61,817 bases of DNA from Bog-756 sp049517675 (lineage in GTDB: Bacteria > Actinomycetota > Acidimicrobiia > Acidimicrobiales > RAAP-2), in assembly GCA_049517675.1 (NCBI GenBank), contig JBEKRV010000017.1:1-61817 (forward strand), read 5' to 3'. Positions within the stretch are counted from its first letter, which is position 1, and every line of letters starts with the position of its first letter. Of the stretch, positions 8,674-18,044 are shown one piece after another. The notes below the pieces were generated by a model that saw nothing but the letters and a program-made list of their open reading frames with translations, was not told the origin of the DNA and did no database searches. A program made the position numbers and the translations under genes.

Positions 8674-10106
8674 CGGTCCACCTCCCCCATCACCGGGTCG
8701 ACCGACGAGCAGACCACCACGGCGTCGGCCAGCAGGCCGCCGCGCATCATCAGGGGCAGGCCCTGCAGGTTCACGAAGCTCGGCCCCCGGATGTGCATGC
8801 GGTAGGGCTTGGGCGAACCGTCCGACACCAGGTAGCAGCCGAGCTCGCCGCGGGGGGACTCGATGGCCACGTACACCTCGCCCTCGGGCACACGGAAGCC
8901 CTCGGTGAAGACCTTGAAGTGGTGGATCAGGGCCTCCATCGACTCGTCGATGCGGCCGCGGGGTGGCGGAGTGACCTTCTTGTCCTGGACCCGGTAGTCG
9001 CCGGCGGGCATCTTCTCGACGACCTGCCGGATGATCTTGATCGACTCACGGATCTCGTTGAGACGGATCGAGTAGCGGTCGAAGTTGTCGCCGAAGGTGC
9101 CCACGATGACGTCGAAGTCGACCTCGTCGTAGCGGAGGTACGGCATGGTCCGCCGGAGGTCCCACGGCACCCCGGTCGAGCGCAGCAGCGGACCGGTCAG
9201 GGACAGGGCCAGGGCCTCCTCGGCCGACAGGTTGCCGACACCCTCGGAGCGCTGGCGGAAGACCGGCTGGCCGGTCAGCAGCTCGTCGTACTCGTCGAGG
9301 CGGGGCATCACCGTGTCGCAGATGATCGAGACGTCGTCCTCCCATCCGTCGGGCAGGTCCGCGGCCGTGCCGCCCGGACGGATGAAGTTGTGGTTCATCC
9401 GCAGGCCGGTCGTCTTCTCGAAGAACGCCAGGATCATCTCGCGCTCACGGAAGCCGTAGATCATCATCGACGTCGACGCGTGGTCCATCCCGTTGGTGGC
9501 CATCCACATGAGGTGGGACGAGACGCGGTTGAGCTCGACCAGGAGCATGCGGATCCACTCGGCGCGGGCCGGCATCTCGATGCCCAGGAGCTCCTCGACC
9601 GCCATCGACAGGACCAGCTCGTTGCTGAGCGGCGAGAGGTAGTCCATCCGGGTGACGTTGGTCGACCCCTGGACGTAGGTGAGCTCCTCGGCCGTCTTCT
9701 CCATGCCGGTGTGGAGGTACCCGATGACCGGCTTGGTGCGCAGCACGGTCTCGCCGTCGAGCTCGATCATGAGCCGGAGGACCCCGTGGGTCGACGGGTG
9801 CTGCGGGCCCATGTTGATGATCATGGTCTCGTCGTCGGTCTGTTCGACGTCGATGTCGTCGGCGTCGATGACGACGCCCTCGGGGAGGCGGAGGACCGCC
9901 CCGGCCTCGCGGCGGAGCTCACCGGGTCGCGTCTGGCCCCGCGGGAACAGCTCCTGGGCCCCCTCGGAGGTCTCGATCACCAGGCCGCGTTCGGTTCCGA
10001 CGGTGGACGGCTCGTCGTACTGCAGACCCGAGACCGGCTCGGGGAGCTCGGTGTCGCGGTGCGGCTCGACGACGTCGGCTCCGATGACAGGGGCGTCGTC
10101 GGTCAT
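8670..10106 (-). CDS. nuoD: NADH-quinone oxidoreductase subunit D
   Basis: 49-kDa-type subunit of complex I lining the quinone pocket, 478 aa. Family signatures are NMGPQHPSTHGVLRLMIELDGE, YLHTGMEKTAEE, NRVSSHLMW and ESPRGELGCYLVSDGS; the family quinone-ligand histidine and tyrosine lie within these. About 100 N-terminal residues before the core are acidic and lineage-specific. The ATG at 10106 overlaps the nuoC stop (ATGA). Confidence 0.96.
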   Translation of the reverse strand: MTDDAPVIGADVVEPHRDTELPEPVSGLQYDEPSTVGTERGLVIETSEGAQELFPRGQTRPGELRREAGAVLRLPEGVVIDADDIDVEQTDDETMIINMGPQHPSTHGVLRLMIELDGETVLRTKPVIGYLHTGMEKTAEELTYVQGSTNVTRMDYLSPLSNELVLSMAVEELLGIEMPARAEWIRMLLVELNRVSSHLMWMATNGMDHASTSMMIYGFREREMILAFFEKTTGLRMNHNFIRPGGTAADLPDGWEDDVSIICDTVMPRLDEYDELLTGQPVFRQRSEGVGNLSAEEALALSLTGPLLRSTGVPWDLRRTMPYLRYDEVDFDVIVGTFGDNFDRYSIRLNEIRESIKIIRQVVEKMPAGDYRVQDKKVTPPPRGRIDESMEALIHHFKVFTEGFRVPEGEVYVAIESPRGELGCYLVSDGSPKPYRMHIRGPSFVNLQGLPLMMRGGLLADAVVVCSSVDPVMGEVDR

Positions 10107-10630
10107 CGGGGCCCCGGGGCACCCTTGAACTGGACGGGCACCCGTCCGACCCCGTAGTCCTTGCGCAGGGGGTGGCCCTCCCAGTCCTCGGGCAGGAGGA
10201 TCCTGGTCATGTCGGGGTGGCCGGTGAAGACGATGCCCAGCAGGTCGTAGGCCTCGCGCTCCATGGCCTCGGTGCCCGGGTAGAGGTCGAACAGGGTCGG
10301 GACCTCCGCGTCCTCCGCCGGGACCTGGACCCGCACCCGGACCCGGCGGACCTGGCTGAGGGACAGCAGGTTGACCACCACCTCGAACCGCTCCGGCCGC
10401 ACGCCCTCGGGGAGGGTCCGCCCCGGATGGGCCAGGTAGTCCACCCCGCACAGGTCGGCACACGTCTCGAACCCTTCGCCGGCGAGCGCGCCCACGACGT
10501 CCAGGTACTGCTCGCGGGTGGGGAAGAGGATCTCCGGGGCGGCACCGCGCCGCAGTCGTGTCGACGAGCCCCCGGTCGCGGCGGCGACCGGCTGGGCGGA
10601 CTCGGTCCCCCCCTCGGTGGCCGTCGTCAC
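10103..10630 (-). CDS. nuoC: NADH-quinone oxidoreductase subunit C
   Basis: 30-kDa-type subunit of the peripheral arm, 175 aa. The typical C-terminal block is present (PTLFDLYPGTEAMEREAYDLLGIVFTGHPDMTRILLPEDWEGHPLRKDYG). It is unfused to nuoD, unlike in E. coli, as usual in actinobacteria. The start is GTG at 10630, overlapping the nuoB TGA. Confidence 0.95.
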   Translation of the reverse strand: MTTATEGGTESAQPVAAATGGSSTRLRRGAAPEILFPTREQYLDVVGALAGEGFETCADLCGVDYLAHPGRTLPEGVRPERFEVVVNLLSLSQVRRVRVRVQVPAEDAEVPTLFDLYPGTEAMEREAYDLLGIVFTGHPDMTRILLPEDWEGHPLRKDYGVGRVPVQFKGAPGPR

Positions 10631-11286
10631 AGGGGCTCACCCACGCTGCGGGCGATGATCGGGTTGCGCTTGGGCGTGCCCAGGTGCACCGCGTCCGGCC
10701 GGTTCGGGTTCCAACCGGTGGTCCCGTCGTCCGGGTTGCGGGCGTCGTCGGTGTCCCCGCCCTCGTCCGCCGACAGGTGCCGGGTGTCGGGGCGGTCACC
10801 GAGCAGCACGCCACGGCGACGGGTGATGTCCTCGGTCCTCACCTTCTCGTGGAGGGTGAGGATGGCGTGCATCAGCGTCTCGGGCGTCGGTGGGCACCCG
10901 GGGGCGTAGACGTCGACCGGGACGATCTGGTCCACACCCTGGACGATCGCGTAGTTGTTGAACATGCCACCGGTGCTGGCGCACACGCCCATCGACAGGA
11001 CCCACTTGGGCTCCATCATCTGGTCGTAGACCTGCCGGAGGACCGGTGCCATCTTTTGAGAGACGCGCCCGGCCACGATCATCAGGTCGGCCTGGCGGGG
11101 TGAGGCCCGGAAGACCTCCATCCCGAAGCGGGCCAGGTCGAAGTCGGCGGCGCCGACCGACATCATCTCGATGGCGCAGCACGCAAGGCCGAAGGTCGCC
11201 GGCCACATCGAATAGGTCCGCGCCCACTTGACCAGGTCCTCGAGGCGTCCGGTGAGGAAATTGTGCTGGAGGTCTTCGAGGCCCAT
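10627..11286 (-). CDS. nuoB: NADH-quinone oxidoreductase subunit B (cluster N2)
   Basis: Subunit carrying the terminal 4Fe-4S cluster N2 that reduces quinone, 219 aa. The tandem cysteines occur in FGLACCAIEMM, with later ligands in GVCASTGGMF and GCPPTPETLM. A C-terminal extension of about 50 residues follows the conserved core. The ATG at 11286 lies 18 bp downstream of the nuoA stop. Confidence 0.96.
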   Translation of the reverse strand: MGLEDLQHNFLTGRLEDLVKWARTYSMWPATFGLACCAIEMMSVGAADFDLARFGMEVFRASPRQADLMIVAGRVSQKMAPVLRQVYDQMMEPKWVLSMGVCASTGGMFNNYAIVQGVDQIVPVDVYAPGCPPTPETLMHAILTLHEKVRTEDITRRRGVLLGDRPDTRHLSADEGGDTDDARNPDDGTTGWNPNRPDAVHLGTPKRNPIIARSVGEPL

Positions 11287-11304
11287 GGTCCGCTCCGCCC
11301 CCGA

Positions 11305-11799
11305 TCAGGCGGCGCGGCCGGGGCCGGACGGCGAGGTCGACGGTGCCTGCGACCCGGGGACGGGAACCGCCGTCGGGGCTCCGATGCGGGCGATGGTCGA
11401 ATCGGAGGTGCGGGCGGGCATCCCGCCGGCCAGGCGCTTGGACGGACCCCAGCTGAGGGCACCGTTGCCGATGAGGAACAGGAAGGAGACGAAGACCACC
11501 GCGGCGAACACGAGCACCTCGACGAGGCCGAACGACCGCAGCTGCCGGAAGATCACGGCCCACGGGTAGAGGAACACCACCTCGATGTCGAAGATGATGA
11601 AGATCATGGCGATCAGGTAGAAGCGCACCGGGAACCGGGTGGGCGGGTCGATACCGGGGACGATCCCGCATTCGTAGGGTGCGATCTTGGCCGCCGTCGG
11701 GCGCTTCTTGGGCGCGAGCAGGGCCGACGCGACGAAGGAGACGGATGCGAACAGGAATCCGAGGATGATGAGGATCAGGATCGGCAGGTAGTCGTCCAC
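11305..11799 (-). CDS. nuoA: NADH-quinone oxidoreductase subunit A
   Basis: First gene of the operon; membrane subunit A of complex I, 164 aa. Three hydrophobic helices are visible, with the conserved loop KIAPYECGIVP and FYLIAMIFIIFDIEVVFLYPWA containing the membrane acidic residues. The last 45 residues are a Pro/Ser/Ala-rich extension. I chose the GTG at 11799: the upstream codons in this frame reach a TAA within five codons without another start. Confidence 0.94.
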   Translation of the reverse strand: MDDYLPILILIILGFLFASVSFVASALLAPKKRPTAAKIAPYECGIVPGIDPPTRFPVRFYLIAMIFIIFDIEVVFLYPWAVIFRQLRSFGLVEVLVFAAVVFVSFLFLIGNGALSWGPSKRLAGGMPARTSDSTIARIGAPTAVPVPGSQAPSTSPSGPGRAA

Positions 11800-11939
11800 A
11801 ACACGTGTTTTTTACCACGCACCTCCCCGGGGGGGCACATCCGCACGCCGGGGGATCGCGCCGGTGCGACCCGGGCGCGATCCCGGCGCGGACCGGCCGT
11901 CGGCACGGAGCCGGTGTGCCGTCGGTGCCGCATCCCCCC
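11800..11939. promoter_or_regulatory. Divergent intergenic region; AACACGTGTT palindrome upstream of nuoA
   Basis: The region separates nuoA (minus) from the reductase gene (plus). A perfect 10-bp palindrome, aacacgtgtt, lies at 11801-11810 beside a short A/T run, directly ahead of nuoA. It could be an operator or part of the nuo promoter. It does not fit the Rex consensus (TTGTG, eight bases, CACAA). A GGGGAGG stretch lies about 22 nt before the nuoA GTG, too far for a normal ribosome site. Confidence 0.4.
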
Positions 11940-11945
11940 TAGCAT
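11940..11945 (+). promoter_or_regulatory. -10 element (TAGCAT) for leaderless transcription of the 11952 gene
   Basis: TAGCAT is followed by six bases and then the GTG start codon, so the predicted transcript would begin at or next to the start codon. There is no Shine-Dalgarno sequence. Confidence 0.55.
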
Positions 11946-11951
11946 TGGCGC

Positions 11952-13292
11952 GTGAACGCAGCGCCCGGACCGACCCCACTCCCCTCCGAAGTCGACGGTT
12001 CCGTCCCCCCTGCCGACCACGTCCACGACGTGCTGGTCATCGGCGGCGGCCCGTCCGGCTCGTCGTGCGCCTACTGGCTGGCCGAGGCCGGCTGGGACGT
12101 CGCCCTGGTGGAGAAGAAGGAGTTCCCCCGGGCCAAGACGTGCGGCGACGGGCTCACCCCCCGTTCGGTGCGCCAGATCGCCGACATGGGCATCGAGGGC
12201 TCGTTGGCCGGCGCCCACCGCTACTCGGGCCTGCGGGCCCACGCCTTCGGGAAGGTGCTCGACCTGCCGTGGCCGGAGCATCCCTCCTTCCCCTCGTACG
12301 GGTACGTGATCACCCGCCACGACCTCGACGCCCTGGTGAACGACCGGGCGGCCAAGGCCGGTGCCGTCGTGTGGCAGGGGACCGAGGCCGTCGAGCCGAT
12401 CCTCGACCCGGGGACGCGGGCGCCCGCCGGGTCCTCACTCCCCTCCTGTGTGGGCGCCGTGGTCAAGGACAAGGCCGCCGGGACGACACGGGAGGTCCGG
12501 GCCCGCTACGTGGTGGTGGCGGACGGGGCCAACTCGCGGTTCGGGCGGGCGCTCGGGACCAGCAGGGACCGGTCCCAGCCGATGGGCATGGCCCTGCGCG
12601 GGTACTACGCCTCTCCCGGGCACGACCGGCCCTTCATCGAGTCCCACCTCGACATCCGCGACGGCGACGGCGAGGTGGTGCCGGGCTACGGCTGGATCTT
12701 CCCGCTCGGTGACGGCCGGGTGAACGTGGGGGTCGGGCTCCTCTCCACCGACCGTCGCTGGAAGGGCGTCAACACCTCGACCCTGATGGACCACTTCGTG
12801 GCATGGGCGCCCGACGAGTGGGAGCTCTCCCCGCGGACCGCGCTCGGACCGGCCACGGGGGGCAAGCTGCCGATGGGCCTCGCGGTGGGGCCCCGGGTCG
12901 GCGCCACGACCCTGGTGGTCGGCGACGCGGCGGGGGCCATCAACCCGTTCAACGGCGAAGGCATCGCCTACGGGTACGAGACGGGTCGGCTGGCTGCCGC
13001 GTCGTTGGGCGAGGCCCTCTCCGGCGACGGATTCGCCGCGCTCCGGCGCTACGAGGACCGCCTCGAGGAGGCCTACGGCCTCTACTACCGGGTGGCCCGG
13101 GCGTTCATCCGGGTCATCGCCAGACCCGAGCTCATGAAGCTGTGCGTCGGGACGGGCATGCACTCCGAGACGCTGATGACCTGGATCCTCCGGATCATGT
13201 CCAACCTGGTCCGTCCCGACGAGACGGGTCCCGCCGAGGCCGCCTACCGGGCCCTGGCGCTCATCGCCCGCACGGTGCCCGAAGGGGTCTGA
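11952..13292 (+). CDS. Geranylgeranyl reductase family FAD-dependent oxidoreductase (MenJ-like)
   Basis: FAD enzyme predicted to saturate isoprenoid double bonds; 446 aa. The N-terminal Rossmann motif VLVIGGGPSGSSCAYWLAEAGWDVALVEKK (split: GGGPSGSS is the dinucleotide site) is followed by FPRAKTCGDGLTPRSV. The GD motif is TLVVGDAAGAINPFNGEGI (about residue 325). In mycobacteria the related MenJ reduces one menaquinone isoprene unit. The position opposite the complex I operon suits a menaquinone role, but polyprenyl lipid reduction is possible. The GTG start has a -10 element six bases upstream and no ribosome site. Confidence 0.85.
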   Translation: MNAAPGPTPLPSEVDGSVPPADHVHDVLVIGGGPSGSSCAYWLAEAGWDVALVEKKEFPRAKTCGDGLTPRSVRQIADMGIEGSLAGAHRYSGLRAHAFGKVLDLPWPEHPSFPSYGYVITRHDLDALVNDRAAKAGAVVWQGTEAVEPILDPGTRAPAGSSLPSCVGAVVKDKAAGTTREVRARYVVVADGANSRFGRALGTSRDRSQPMGMALRGYYASPGHDRPFIESHLDIRDGDGEVVPGYGWIFPLGDGRVNVGVGLLSTDRRWKGVNTSTLMDHFVAWAPDEWELSPRTALGPATGGKLPMGLAVGPRVGATTLVVGDAAGAINPFNGEGIAYGYETGRLAAASLGEALSGDGFAALRRYEDRLEEAYGLYYRVARAFIRVIARPELMKLCVGTGMHSETLMTWILRIMSNLVRPDETGPAEAAYRALALIARTVPEGV

Positions 13293-13320
13293 CCCCGGTC
13301 GCGGGCCCGGTCACCGGGAT
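13293..13320. terminator. Possible bidirectional hairpin between convergent genes
   Basis: The short gap between the two convergent stops contains CCCGGT and a matching ACCGGG arm, able to form a GC-rich stem. No T-run follows, so Rho-independent activity is uncertain. Confidence 0.4.
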
Positions 13321-15446
13321 GCGGCGGCCACCCGACCGGTCACGGCATCGAAGACCGGGGTGAACACCGCCCCCGGGATCGACGGGCCGTCCGTCGACGG
13401 CTGCAGCTCCGTCACCACCCGTCCTCCCAGGATGAACGCGTCGCCGACCACCTCGGTGCCCGTCCCGGGGACCGTGTAGGTGCTCACGACGCCGTAGGAC
13501 TGGACGCCCGCGGGACCGGTCAGCGTGACCGGCTGCACCTGGACCGACGAGTCGGGGACGGCGGCCGCCACCAGCGATCCCTGGTACTGCAGGTAGCAGA
13601 GGTCGAACTTCCCGTTGGTGAAGACGTTGTCGAGGGCCTGCACCTCACCGGCGGACGCGAGCATCGCCGTCCTGGAGCTCATCTCGAACGAGGCCCCGGC
13701 GGCGCTCTGGAACGTGGGCGACTGCACCAGGCTGGTCTGGTCCGGCAGCGAGCCCGTCCCGAACAGCCCCGAGACGACCGCGGTGCTGGTGCCCAGGCAG
13801 GCGGCCATGGTGCCGGCGGCAGCGGCCTGTGCCGCCGCCGGGGCGACCGGCGGTCGGACGACGGCCTGCGCCGGGGCGACCTCCGACCATCCGGTCGGAA
13901 GATCGGAGAGCCGGAGATTGACGGCACCGGCGGTCACGGTGTCGGCGGCCGCGGACTGCGCCGGGGTCAGCGACGCCGGCGGCGGCGTCGCCGTCGTCGT
14001 GTTGCTCCGCTCGTACGCCAGGTACCCGGCGGCACCGAGGACCACGACGACCAGGATCACCACGAGCACGAGGCGGGTCGTGCGCTTCGACGGAGCATCC
14101 GCATCGGCCAGCACCACACCGGCGGACTCGGGCGGGCCGTCCTCCGGGCCGTCCCCCGGGGGAATCGGGGTCCCGGGTGGGATCGGGTGACCGGCCGGTC
14201 CCGACACCGGCGCGGCGGGATCCGGCGGGGGCGGCTGGACGGCCATGGGCACGGCACCGGTCGGCGGAGCCAGCGGCGGCGCGGCACCCGGGAAAGCGGG
14301 CGGGGGCGGCTGGACGGCCATCGGCACGGCACCGGTCGGCGGTGCCAGCGGCGGCGATGCGGGCCCCGCGCCGGCGGCCGTCGCGTCCGGGCTGCCCGGT
14401 CCGTCGGACCCGTCCGGCCCGGCCTTCCGACGGCGGAAGGAGAGGCGCGGGGACTTCGACGCCGCCGGTGCGACCTCGGGCGACACCCCGCCCGGCAGCC
14501 CGGCGGTCGGCGACGGGGCGCCCGCGGGTGCGACGGTGGTCGGTTCCATCGCATGGAGCGCGTTGGCCGTTCCCACCGCCGCCGCGGCGGCGGCCGCGGC
14601 GGCGGTCGCGTCGTCGGTGGTCGCGTCGGCATCCTTCGTCTTGCGGCGTGGCAGTGCGAACCGGGACTTCCTGGCCGGAGCCGCATCGTCCGAGATCGTC
14701 TCGGCCAGCGGGGGGTCGTCCCACGCAGTGACTGGCGGGAGCGGCCCCGACGGTGGGACGCCGCCCGACGGCGCGGGCGCGATCGGCTTCTGGGCGGCCG
14801 GGCCCGGTGGAGCCAGGGGTGGCGGGGGCGCCGTCGTCGACCCGTTCCCCTGGTTCCCCTGGCCGTTCGGGTGACCACCGCCCGCGGAACGGTCGAGAGC
14901 CGTCGCCCCCGCACCGGTCGCGGCCGCCACTCCGGCGGTGGCGAACGAGGGTGTCGGCGACGTGACGGGCTCCGGCTCGGGGGACGCGACGGGCCCCGGT
15001 TCGGGAAGAGCCACGCCGACTTCGGCACCGGGAGCGGTGGCGGTCGTCGCCGCGGCGGCAGATCCGGGTGCGACGGGTGCGGCTGTTCCCTTGTACCGGG
15101 CCAGCCAGGTCGGGAGCGCCTGGTCGAGGTAGGCCGCCTGACCGGGCGAGACGGCGTTGTTCGGCAGGAGGAATCGGATCGACTGCCCTCCAGAGGTCAG
15201 CTCCAGGATGGCGGCTTCACGCCCGTCGGTCAGCTGCACCACCTCGTGACAGGTGGCGGTGTCGAGTGCGGTCCACACCAGGAGCCGTTCGATCTGTGGC
15301 TGGGGGCCCTGGACGGTGACGCCGGCCGTGGTGAACAAGAGGCTGATGCCCTCGGTCGTCTTGGTGCCCCGGTCGGCGTCGCCGGCGAGGGCGACACCGG
15401 GGAGCTGCATGCCTTCCGGAGGTAGCTCGGTGATCCCGACGGTCAT
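13311..15446 (-). CDS. Proline-rich single-pass membrane protein of unknown function
   Basis: Not recognised; 711 aa. Residues 1 to about 120 form a compact domain (GISLLFTTAGVTVQGPQPQIERLLVW onward) that looks PH-like. Then come about 350 residues rich in Pro, Ala and Gly with short basic patches (RRRKAGPD), one membrane helix (LVLVVILVVVVLGAAGYLAY, near residue 495), and a C-terminal domain of about 200 residues with two or three cysteines that is probably outside the cell. The ATG at 15446 has an AAGGAG site seven bases upstream. A duplicated LAPPTGAVPMAVQPPPP segment lies in the linker. Confidence 0.75.
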   Translation of the reverse strand: MTVGITELPPEGMQLPGVALAGDADRGTKTTEGISLLFTTAGVTVQGPQPQIERLLVWTALDTATCHEVVQLTDGREAAILELTSGGQSIRFLLPNNAVSPGQAAYLDQALPTWLARYKGTAAPVAPGSAAAATTATAPGAEVGVALPEPGPVASPEPEPVTSPTPSFATAGVAAATGAGATALDRSAGGGHPNGQGNQGNGSTTAPPPPLAPPGPAAQKPIAPAPSGGVPPSGPLPPVTAWDDPPLAETISDDAAPARKSRFALPRRKTKDADATTDDATAAAAAAAAAVGTANALHAMEPTTVAPAGAPSPTAGLPGGVSPEVAPAASKSPRLSFRRRKAGPDGSDGPGSPDATAAGAGPASPPLAPPTGAVPMAVQPPPPAFPGAAPPLAPPTGAVPMAVQPPPPDPAAPVSGPAGHPIPPGTPIPPGDGPEDGPPESAGVVLADADAPSKRTTRLVLVVILVVVVLGAAGYLAYERSNTTTATPPPASLTPAQSAAADTVTAGAVNLRLSDLPTGWSEVAPAQAVVRPPVAPAAAQAAAAGTMAACLGTSTAVVSGLFGTGSLPDQTSLVQSPTFQSAAGASFEMSSRTAMLASAGEVQALDNVFTNGKFDLCYLQYQGSLVAAAVPDSSVQVQPVTLTGPAGVQSYGVVSTYTVPGTGTEVVGDAFILGGRVVTELQPSTDGPSIPGAVFTPVFDAVTGRVAAASR
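14226..14358. repeat. Two direct repeats (about 55 bp) in the proline-rich linker
   Basis: Copies at about 14226-14280 and 14305-14358 are nearly identical and each encode LAPPTGAVPMAVQPPPP. They are separated by a short Pro/Ala spacer, which points to a recent internal duplication. Confidence 0.85.
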
Positions 15447-15677
15447 GCATCGCTCCTTCGTGGTCAATGATCGCTGGCTGACGGGTGTCACGCACCCGCG
15501 GGTCCTGCGTTCCCCCGTCGGACTCCAGCGTGCCCGACGATCCGGCCGCGCATGCCACCAGGGCATCGCATCGACAGTCATTCTGCCCCACGCGCGGGGC
15601 GGAAAGGGAGGACCCATGCACCCGACAGCGGTCGTGCCGCATCGGCCGCGCGCCATCGGGGCGGCGGGACCGACCGT

Positions 15678-17027
15678 TCAGGTGGCCGCGACCTCGACGA
15701 TGGCCTCGGCCGCGCAGGCCAGCGCGAGGTCGAAGTCGGCCTCGTCGTGGGCCATCGACGGGAACGCCACTTCGTAGGGCCCGGGGGCGAACGCCACGCC
15801 GCGGTCGAGCATGGAGCGGAAGAACCTGGCGTAGATGCCGGTCGCGGCCGAGGCGGTGGCACCGTCGTGGTCACGGACGTCGGGCGACCCGTCGGCCACG
15901 AAGAACAGGCCGAGGAGCGGGCCGACCACCGGCACGCGCGCGGTGAGCGGACGGCCGGTGGCGTCCGTCGCCCCTGCCGTCGCCAGGGAATCGGCGAGCA
16001 CCTGCTCGAGCGAGTCGCCGAACGAGGCCACCCGTGCCGCCAATCCGGCGTACGAGTCGGCCGACAGCATCCGGAGCACGGTGAGTCCCGCCGCGGTGGC
16101 CAACGGGTTACCCGACAGGGTGCCGGCCTGGTACACCGGACCGAGCGGGGCGAGCACCGACAGGACGTCCGACCGACCACCGAACGCGCCGACCGGGAGC
16201 CCGCCGCCGATGACCTTCCCGAAGCACCACAGGTCGGGACGCACCCCGGTGTACGCGGACGCACCGCCTTCGCCGAGGCGGAACCCGGTGATGACCTCGT
16301 CGAAGATCAGCAGCGCGCCGACGTCGTCGCATGCCGTCCGGAGCCCTTCCAGGAAGCCTTCGACCGGAGGCACCAGTCCCATGTTGGCGGCGACCGCCTC
16401 GACGATCACGCAGGCCACCCGCTCGTCGAGCTCGGGCACCACGTTGTAGGGAGCGACGACGGTGTCGGCCACCGCGGCCGCAGGCACCCCGGCCGAGTCC
16501 GGGAGCCCGAGGGTGGCGATGCCGCTCCCGCCGCCGGCCAAGAGGCCGTCCGAGTGGCCGTGGTAGCACCCGGCGAACTTGACGATGCGGTCGCGCCCGG
16601 TGAACCCGCGGGCCACCCGGATCGCGCTCATGGATGCCTCGGTACCCGACGACACCAGCCGCACCTGATCGCAGCCCGGCACCCGGCTGCAGATGGCCTC
16701 GGCGAGGAGGACCTCCCCCTCGGTCGGGGCCCCGAACGTGGACCCCTTCCCGGCGGCCACCCGCACCGCGGCCACCACCTCGGGATCGGCGTGGCCGAGG
16801 ATCGACGCCCCGTAGGACTGGACGAAGTCGAGGAGCTTGTTGCCGTCCGCGTCCCAGACGTAGGCGCCCTCGCCCCGGACGACGAAGTAGGGGTGGCCGC
16901 CGACGGAGCGGAAGGAGCGCACCGGCGAGTTCACGCCACCGGGGATCACCCGTTCCGCCCGGGCGAACAGCGCGTCGGAGGCGGCGTGGCCGGCCGGCGC
17001 GTGCCCGGACCGCCGCAGGTCAGTCAC
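15678..17027 (-). CDS. hemL: Glutamate-1-semialdehyde 2,1-aminomutase
   Basis: PLP enzyme converting glutamate-1-semialdehyde to 5-aminolevulinate, the second step of the C5 haem pathway; cytosolic. 449 aa, normal length. The PLP lysine is K271 in CFGKVIGGGLPVGAFGG, the ring-binding Asp is in LIFDEVITGFR (about 243), and N-terminal PGGVNSPVRSFRSVGG is a family hallmark. The GTG at 17027 overlaps the hemB stop by 8 bp. It is the last gene of the rex-hem run. Confidence 0.97.
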   Translation of the reverse strand: MTDLRRSGHAPAGHAASDALFARAERVIPGGVNSPVRSFRSVGGHPYFVVRGEGAYVWDADGNKLLDFVQSYGASILGHADPEVVAAVRVAAGKGSTFGAPTEGEVLLAEAICSRVPGCDQVRLVSSGTEASMSAIRVARGFTGRDRIVKFAGCYHGHSDGLLAGGGSGIATLGLPDSAGVPAAAVADTVVAPYNVVPELDERVACVIVEAVAANMGLVPPVEGFLEGLRTACDDVGALLIFDEVITGFRLGEGGASAYTGVRPDLWCFGKVIGGGLPVGAFGGRSDVLSVLAPLGPVYQAGTLSGNPLATAAGLTVLRMLSADSYAGLAARVASFGDSLEQVLADSLATAGATDATGRPLTARVPVVGPLLGLFFVADGSPDVRDHDGATASAATGIYARFFRSMLDRGVAFAPGPYEVAFPSMAHDEADFDLALACAAEAIVEVAAT

Positions 17028-18033
17028 CGAGCACCTCGGCCAGTTCGCCGGCGAAGTAGGTCAGCACGAAGTCGGCCCCGGCCCGCTTCACCGCGGTGAC
17101 CTGCTCGAGGGCGACGGCGGGCCCGTCGATCCACCCGCGCTCGGCCGCCGCCTTGACCATGGCGTACTCCCCGCTCACGTGATAGGCGGCGACCGGCACG
17201 TCGACCAGGCGGCACACCTCGGCCACGACGTCCAGGTAGGTCAGGGCCGGCTTGACCATCACCATGTCCGCCCCCTCGGCCACGTCGAGCGCCACCTCGG
17301 CGAGGGCTTCCCTCCGGTTCCGGCTGTCCTGCTGGTAGCCCTTGCGGTCCCCTCCATGCGCGATGGTCACGTCGGCGGCCTCGCGGAACGGCCCGTAGAG
17401 GGCGGACGCGTACTTGGCCGCGTAGGCCAGGACGGCGGTCATGGCGAACCCGGTGTCGTCGAGGGCACTGCGGATCGCCGCGACCTGTCCGTCCATCATC
17501 CCGCTCGGGGCGATCACATCCGCTCCGGCGCCGGCCTGGAGCACGGCGAGCTCGGCGTACAGCTCGATGGTGGCGTCGTTGTCGACGTCCCCGGTCGCCG
17601 GGTCGACGATGCCGCAGTGGCCGTGATCGGTGAACTCGTCGAGACAGCAGTCGGCCATCACCACCAGATCGTCGCCGACCGCGTCGCGCACCGCATGCAG
17701 GGCCCGGCGGGTGATCCCGTCCGGAGCCAGGGCGGCCGAGCCCGTCGGGTCCTTGTCCTCGGCACGGGGCAACGGGAAGACGATGACCCCGGGCACGCCG
17801 AGGCCGGCCAACCGTCGGACCTCCTCCACCAGCGACGGGATCGTGTGCTGGCACACGCCGGGGAGGGAGTGGACGGGACGGGGTGACTCGACGCCGTCTG
17901 CGACGAACAGCGGGGCGACGAGATCGTCCGTGGTCAACCGGGTCTCGGCCACCAGGCGGCGCAGCGCCGGCGTGCGGCGCAGGCGCCGGAGCCGTCGGGC
18001 CGGGAAGCCTGGTGCTGGAGGGGGGCCGGACAC
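17020..18033 (-). CDS. hemB: Delta-aminolevulinic acid dehydratase (porphobilinogen synthase)
   Basis: Condenses two 5-aminolevulinate molecules to porphobilinogen. 337 aa. The two Schiff-base lysines are seen in AYAAKYASALYGPF and DMVMVKPALTYLD. The metal-binding cysteine cluster is in VVMADCCLDEFTDHGHCG, indicating a zinc-type enzyme. The chosen GTG (18033) lies 11 bp after the hemD stop; upstream in-frame sequence overlaps hemD and is rejected. The downstream hemL overlap suggests coupling. Confidence 0.96.
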   Translation of the reverse strand: MSGPPPAPGFPARRLRRLRRTPALRRLVAETRLTTDDLVAPLFVADGVESPRPVHSLPGVCQHTIPSLVEEVRRLAGLGVPGVIVFPLPRAEDKDPTGSAALAPDGITRRALHAVRDAVGDDLVVMADCCLDEFTDHGHCGIVDPATGDVDNDATIELYAELAVLQAGAGADVIAPSGMMDGQVAAIRSALDDTGFAMTAVLAYAAKYASALYGPFREAADVTIAHGGDRKGYQQDSRNRREALAEVALDVAEGADMVMVKPALTYLDVVAEVCRLVDVPVAAYHVSGEYAMVKAAAERGWIDGPAVALEQVTAVKRAGADFVLTYFAGELAEVLGD

Positions 18034-18044
18034 GGTGGCCCAGC

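Noticed and set aside
11797..11815. Rex operator ahead of nuoA
   Set aside because: Only one TTGTG half is present and the visible palindrome (aacacgtgtt) does not fit the Rex consensus, although Rex control of nuo is known in Streptomyces.
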